Shown here one piece after another: positions 53,353 through 56,507 of a stretch of 56,507 bases of DNA. The translations under genes were made by a program, and so were the position numbers. The DNA is taken from assembly GCA_900540595.1 (NCBI GenBank), contig UQGL01000015.1:1-56507 (forward strand), in the 5' to 3' direction. Under the pieces are notes generated by a model that was not told where the DNA came from, ran no database searches, and saw only the letters and a program-made list of their open reading frames with translations. The DNA comes from an uncultured Oscillospiraceae bacterium. Its GTDB lineage: Bacteria; Bacillota; Clostridia; Oscillospirales; Ruminococcaceae. Each line of letters opens with the position of its first letter. Positions within the stretch are counted from its first letter, which is position 1.

Positions 53353-54312
53353 GTGAATCTGATCGTTTTCGACTTGGAATGGAACATCGGCTATCAGCCG
53401 AAGACCTTCCTCTATCACGGTGCAGAGCTGACGCTGCGCGGTGAGATCATTCAGATTGGTGCGGTCCGCATCAATGCGCGCGGCGATGTACTGGATACCT
53501 TTGAGGTCAACCTCAGGCCGCGCATCTTCCGCAAGCTGCAGCACCATATCGCCAAGGTTACCGGCCTTTCCCAAGGGGATCTGGACGCGGGCCTGCCGAT
53601 GCGGGAGGGCCTGCAGAAATTCCTTGACTGGGCCGGCCCGGACGCCGAGCTGGCCGAGTGGGGCCTTGATGATGTGCCGGTGCTGAAGCAGAATCTCTTT
53701 CTGGTCGGGCTGGACGAAAACTGGCCGGACCGCTGGTATGATCTGCAGCGGATCTTTCTGCAGGCCTACCCCCGCAGGGAGGGCGAGGGCCTGACGCTGG
53801 AAAGCGTGGTTGACCGGCTGGGCATCCCCAAGGAGGAGCCCTTCCACAATGCGCTCGATGATGCGCTGTACACGGCCAAGATCTGCCGCAAGCTGCCGCT
53901 GGCCGAGGGGCTTGCCACCTACCCGACGGAGGAGGAGCTGCTGACCGAGGCGCTGCTCAGCAGTGAAAAGACAGGCTGTGATGTGCAGCTGTTCATGAAC
54001 CGGCTGGAGCATGATGATTACCGCAATCTGCCGGAGCTGTACAAGGTAAACTGCCCCGAGTGCGGCGCACCGCTGACGAATGACGAGGTATGGCTCAAGC
54101 GCGGCAACACGGGGTATTTCACCCGCAGCAGCTGCCCCTACTGCGGACACTGGTATCTGCGCTTCAAGCTGAGCCGCCGTGACGGCCTGCATTGGAGCTT
54201 CGGCCGCTGTCTGGATGCTGCCACCCCGGAGTATGATGCCAAATGGGATAAGCAGAAGGCCGCCCTGTTAGAGCGCACAAAGCGCAAGCAGGAACGGGAA
54301 AACCGCACATAA
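53353..54312 (+). CDS. DEDDh 3'-5' exonuclease with C-terminal zinc ribbon
   Basis: A 319-residue protein. The N-terminal 180 residues are an RNase T/DnaQ-like exonuclease: FDLEWN (first Asp/Glu), EIIQIGAV, and HNALDDA with the catalytic His and Asp. The C-terminal part has four Cys in CPECGAP and SSCPYCGHWYLRF, a zinc ribbon, plus a basic tail. The combination suggests a nuclease that contacts RNA or DNA through the ribbon. It starts with GTG (SD GAGGAG 10 nt upstream) and forms an operon with the HAD gene. Confidence 0.87.
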   Translation: MNLIVFDLEWNIGYQPKTFLYHGAELTLRGEIIQIGAVRINARGDVLDTFEVNLRPRIFRKLQHHIAKVTGLSQGDLDAGLPMREGLQKFLDWAGPDAELAEWGLDDVPVLKQNLFLVGLDENWPDRWYDLQRIFLQAYPRREGEGLTLESVVDRLGIPKEEPFHNALDDALYTAKICRKLPLAEGLATYPTEEELLTEALLSSEKTGCDVQLFMNRLEHDDYRNLPELYKVNCPECGAPLTNDEVWLKRGNTGYFTRSSCPYCGHWYLRFKLSRRDGLHWSFGRCLDAATPEYDAKWDKQKAALLERTKRKQERENRT

Positions 54313-54317
54313 CACAG

Positions 54318-54346
54318 AAAAGGCTCCCCGCGGGGAGCCTTTTTTG
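54318..54346 (+). terminator. Terminator of the HAD-exonuclease unit
   Basis: AAAAGGCTCCCC and GGGGAGCCTTTT form a perfect stem closed by a short CGCG-centred loop, with a run of six T. Confidence 0.9.
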
Positions 54347-54355
54347 CTTTCCGGC

Positions 54356-54384
54356 TTGACAAAAGCGGGAAACTGCACTATGAT
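54356..54384 (+). promoter_or_regulatory. Promoter of the LysR-type regulator gene
   Basis: TTGACA and TATGAT with 17-bp spacing, directly after the preceding terminator. Confidence 0.8.
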
Positions 54385-54444
54385 TGATGAAAACGGAACA
54401 TGGTTTTTACAAGATTGCAACTAAAGCAACATATGAGGTGCAGA

Positions 54445-55305
54445 ATGGACACAGAACGCTGGCAGATCTTATTGAAAGCAATCGACCGCGGCAGCCTGCG
54501 CGCTGCGGCGGAGGAGATGGGCTTTACCGTCTCCGGCATCAGCCGCAGCGTGGCAACGCTGGAGAAGGAACTTGGCTTTTCATTGCTCTACCGCGCCAAA
54601 AGCGGCGTGCAGCCCACCGAGGAGTGCCGCCAGCTGCTGCCGTCCGTGCGTGAGCTGCTCTTTGCGCAGGAGCGTCTGGAGCAGATCGCGGCCAAGGTGC
54701 GCGGCGCGGATTGCGGTACGATCGTTATCGGCACGGCATACAACTGCTATTATGAGTGGGTCACCCAGATGATGGCGGCCTTCCGCACCCGGCATCCCGG
54801 CGTGGTCATCAAAATCGTGAACGGCACCAGCAGCGAGCTGGCTGAGATGCTGCTCGATCACCGCACCGACTTTTGCCTGATCAGCCACCGTGATGATCTG
54901 CCGGTCTGGCTGCCCATCCGGCAGGATGAACTGATGGTCCTGCTGCCCAAGAGCCACCCGCTGGCCGCGCAGGAGGCCATCCCGGTAGAGAACCTGAAAA
55001 CCGAACCCTTCATCGAGAGCTACCCCGGCATGGAAACGGACATCACCCTGATTTTCGACAAGATCAAGGCGCGCCCCGATGCCCGGTATTCCACAATGGA
55101 TATTACGGCTACCTACGCCATGGTCTCGGCAGGGCTGGGCATCAGCGTCAACAATGCCATCAACCACCAGCCGGGCTACCCCGGCGTGGTCGAACGCCCG
55201 ATGGCGCCCCACCAGATGATGGAGATCGGCCTTGCCTGCGGGGAAAATCTTGCCCCCGCTGCGCAGGCGTTTTTGGAGTTCGTCAAAACACGGCTGCCGG
55301 AGTAA
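54445..55305 (+). CDS. LysR-family transcriptional regulator
   Basis: A 286-residue regulator: N-terminal helix-turn-helix (WQILLKAIDRGSLRAAAEEMGFTVSGISRSVATLEKEL, cited in parts: RGSLRAAAEEMG and TVSGISRSVATLEKEL) and a two-lobe effector domain from about residue 90 (GTIVIGTAYNCYYEW, then ISVNNAINH). The start MDTERWQ has GAGGTG 8 nt upstream. No divergently transcribed target is adjacent, so target and effector are unknown. Confidence 0.9.
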   Translation: MDTERWQILLKAIDRGSLRAAAEEMGFTVSGISRSVATLEKELGFSLLYRAKSGVQPTEECRQLLPSVRELLFAQERLEQIAAKVRGADCGTIVIGTAYNCYYEWVTQMMAAFRTRHPGVVIKIVNGTSSELAEMLLDHRTDFCLISHRDDLPVWLPIRQDELMVLLPKSHPLAAQEAIPVENLKTEPFIESYPGMETDITLIFDKIKARPDARYSTMDITATYAMVSAGLGISVNNAINHQPGYPGVVERPMAPHQMMEIGLACGENLAPAAQAFLEFVKTRLPE

Positions 55306-55309
55306 GAAT

Positions 55310-55467
55310 GCCTTCCCCCGCGGGCGGGGGAAGGTGGCCGAGGCCCCGCCTGAGGCCGGATGAGGGGGCGGGTATATGTTATATCCCGCCAACGGATGAT
55401 GGCCGTACACCTGCCCCTCATCAGTCAGCGGTCAGGGCCGCTGACAGCTTCCCCCAAGGGGGAAGCC
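55310..55467. repeat. Family B structured element, copy 5 (inverted orientation)
   Basis: The element reads in the opposite direction: CCTTCCCCCGC/GCGGGGGAAGG first, GGATGAGGGGGC, then GCCCCTCATCAGTC, GCGGTCAGGGCCGC and GCTTCCCCC/GGGGGAAGC last. Between convergent LysR and degV genes. Confidence 0.78.
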
Positions 55468-55479
55468 AACAAAACAAAA

Positions 55480-55507
55480 ACCGCCGTGCAAATCCATGCA
55501 CGGCGGT
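55480..55507 (-). terminator. Terminator of the degV gene
   Basis: ACCGCCGTGCA and TGCACGGCGGT form an 11-bp perfect stem with a 6-nt loop; the minus strand continues TTTTGTTTT. Confidence 0.9.
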
Positions 55508-55518
55508 ATATTTTTGCC

Positions 55519-56358
55519 TCAATAGGTGATGATAATGCCCTGATCCTGTGCGTAGAAGCTGCACAGACCGGAGCAGGGGACGATGCGCACCGGTGCACCG
55601 GGCCACTTGGCCTCGATGCCGTGGTGCAGCAGCTGGGCGGCAGTCTGGTTGCCGCACTCGCTGATCAATACCGGGTGTACGCCGTCATAGCCGTCCTCGA
55701 CCATCTGCTCAAGGATCTTTGCCAGCACGCGGGTCTCGCCGCGGGTCTTGAAATAGAAGTCAATGCGCCCATCGGATGTGCGGCGGCCCAGCACGCGCAT
55801 ATTCAGGCGGCCTGCAATAAAGCCGACCACCTTGTTGACGCGGCCGTTTTTGGCCAGATTGTCAAAGCTGGCCAGGGCAAACAGGATATGGGTGCTTTCG
55901 GCAAACTTCTGCAGCGCAAAGCAGATGTCCTCAAAGGTCTGGTTTTCGCCGATCAGCTTGTTGGCAAGCTCGGCTGCACCGGCCAACGCACCGGAGCAGC
56001 TCAGCGTGTCCAGCACGAAGATGTTTTTCTCGGGATGCTCCTCCAGCACCATCTCACGCGCAGCAATGGCGGCGTTGTAGCTGCCGGACAGGTTGCTGCT
56101 GATCGTGAAGGCAAAGACATTGTCCGCCAGCAGGAAATACTCGGCCCATTCCTCCGGGCTGGGGCAGGCGGTGGTACTGGCACCGTTGTAGTCGGTCATG
56201 GCCTGCAGCATATGCCGGGTGTTCAGCGTGGGCAGGTCGACATATTCCCGCTCGCCAACGCGAATCTTAAACGGTGCAAGGGCAAACTGCACACCGGGTG
56301 CAGGGTTTTGCAGCTCGCGGATCTCACAGGAGCTGTCGCATACGATCATCCATGCCAT
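55519..56358 (-). CDS. DegV-family fatty acid-binding protein
   Basis: A 279-residue EDD-fold protein. The fatty-acid-binding motifs are visible: ASTTACPSPEEW near residue 60 and TISSNLSGSYNAA near 85. DegV/FakB proteins present fatty acids to the FakA kinase. The N-terminus MIVCDSSCEI is normal, and no FakA gene is nearby. SD GGAGG lies 9 nt upstream. Confidence 0.93.
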   Translation of the reverse strand: MAWMIVCDSSCEIRELQNPAPGVQFALAPFKIRVGEREYVDLPTLNTRHMLQAMTDYNGASTTACPSPEEWAEYFLLADNVFAFTISSNLSGSYNAAIAAREMVLEEHPEKNIFVLDTLSCSGALAGAAELANKLIGENQTFEDICFALQKFAESTHILFALASFDNLAKNGRVNKVVGFIAGRLNMRVLGRRTSDGRIDFYFKTRGETRVLAKILEQMVEDGYDGVHPVLISECGNQTAAQLLHHGIEAKWPGAPVRIVPCSGLCSFYAQDQGIIITY

Positions 56359-56408
56359 GGGGCAGGACCTCCGTTCTGTGACTGATGGTCACGCATACTC
56401 TTACTTAT

Positions 56409-56437
56409 ATTATAGGGGCAGCACGGGGGTGCGTCAA
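56409..56437 (-). promoter_or_regulatory. Promoter of the degV gene
   Basis: On the minus strand TTGACG (56437-56432) and perfect TATAAT (56414-56409) are 17 bp apart, about 50 bp before the start. Confidence 0.82.
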
Positions 56438-56440
56438 GCT

Positions 56441-56507
56441 AATTTTTGCTACGGCAACACCGCACAATTCCCGCCTTACGGCTTAAGCACCGCTCCGGCG
56501 GCTGCGG
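56441..56507. other. Truncated GC-rich intergenic end of window
   Basis: The last 67 bases include GGCAACACCGCACAATTCCCGCC followed by short CGG/CCG stretches; the mirror half expected for a repeat would lie outside the window. No reading frame is supported. Confidence 0.3.

Noticed and set aside
16391..55467. Hammerhead ribozyme in family B, because CTGATGAG matches the hammerhead core
   Set aside because: The required GAAA box after stem II and a cleavage triplet in the correct place are missing; the motif is instead part of a long stem with CCCCTCATC.

Overview
The window is a GC-rich bacterial chromosome segment with strong G/C third-position bias, which is why long antisense shadow frames are common. 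Gene content suggests a Gram-positive gut anaerobe of the Oscillospiraceae, near Faecalibacterium, Gemmiger or Subdoligranulum: T-box control of leucine genes, HrcA/CIRCE control of clpB, Rex, PadR/HAAS modules, a MalFG-type sugar ABC importer with no ATPase gene beside it, and a cytoplasmic pectin-degradation set. No tRNA, rRNA, CRISPR array, transposase or phage gene was seen. The genus is an inference; the low-redundancy housekeeping content is directly visible.

Layout. 1-10.7 kb: 3' part of rpoC, an Spx/ArsC-like gene, pepF, a secreted Ala-rich repeat protein on the opposite strand, then the str genes rpsL-rpsG-fusA and tuf, each unit with recognisable promoters and terminators. 10.8-20.0 kb: a pectin island. 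A minus-strand unit encodes GH28 polygalacturonase, GH105 unsaturated galacturonyl hydrolase, a TIM-barrel isomerase/epimerase and CE8 pectinesterase, all without signal peptides. A divergent AraC regulator sits beside it, and a lipoprotein SBP with two permeases lies next door. The system probably imports pectin oligosaccharides and dismantles them inside the cell. 20.5-27.6 kb: tdk, rex, a TepA-like protease, a PadR plus HAAS/DUF4097 membrane pair, an IMP dehydrogenase resembling the Tritrichomonas enzyme, and a polysaccharide polymerase/ligase-like membrane protein. 27.8-32.9 kb: a T-box leader followed by leuA, leuC, leuD, leuB.

33.1-34.2 kb: a second PadR plus membrane-protein pair. 34.3-44.9 kb: a ten-gene minus-strand surface polysaccharide operon. 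It starts with three enzymes for UDP-N-acetyl-L-fucosamine, continues with two glycosyltransferases and a DUF2304 protein, and ends with an MBOAT/SGNH acylation pair, a left-handed beta-helix acetyltransferase and an acyltransferase-3 protein. 45.1-48.1 kb: pepT and an SdpI/SdpR-like immunity module with an unusually AT-rich SdpI paralogue. 48.4-51.2 kb: CIRCE-controlled clpB. 51.5-56.4 kb: mntP under a yybP-ykoY manganese riboswitch, a HAD phosphatase plus DEDDh exonuclease pair, a LysR regulator and a DegV protein.

The most striking non-genic feature is two families of dispersed intergenic structured repeats. Family A units run from GTAGGGGC to GCCCCTAC; six copies are 86-87 nt, another class of 77-80 nt forms tandem pairs with an exact 3-nt linker, and a short class is 52-53 nt. 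Their stems differ in sequence but keep their pairing. Family B elements are 120-190 nt multi-stem structures, mostly placed between convergent genes. Several family A units lie inside operons and would be co-transcribed.
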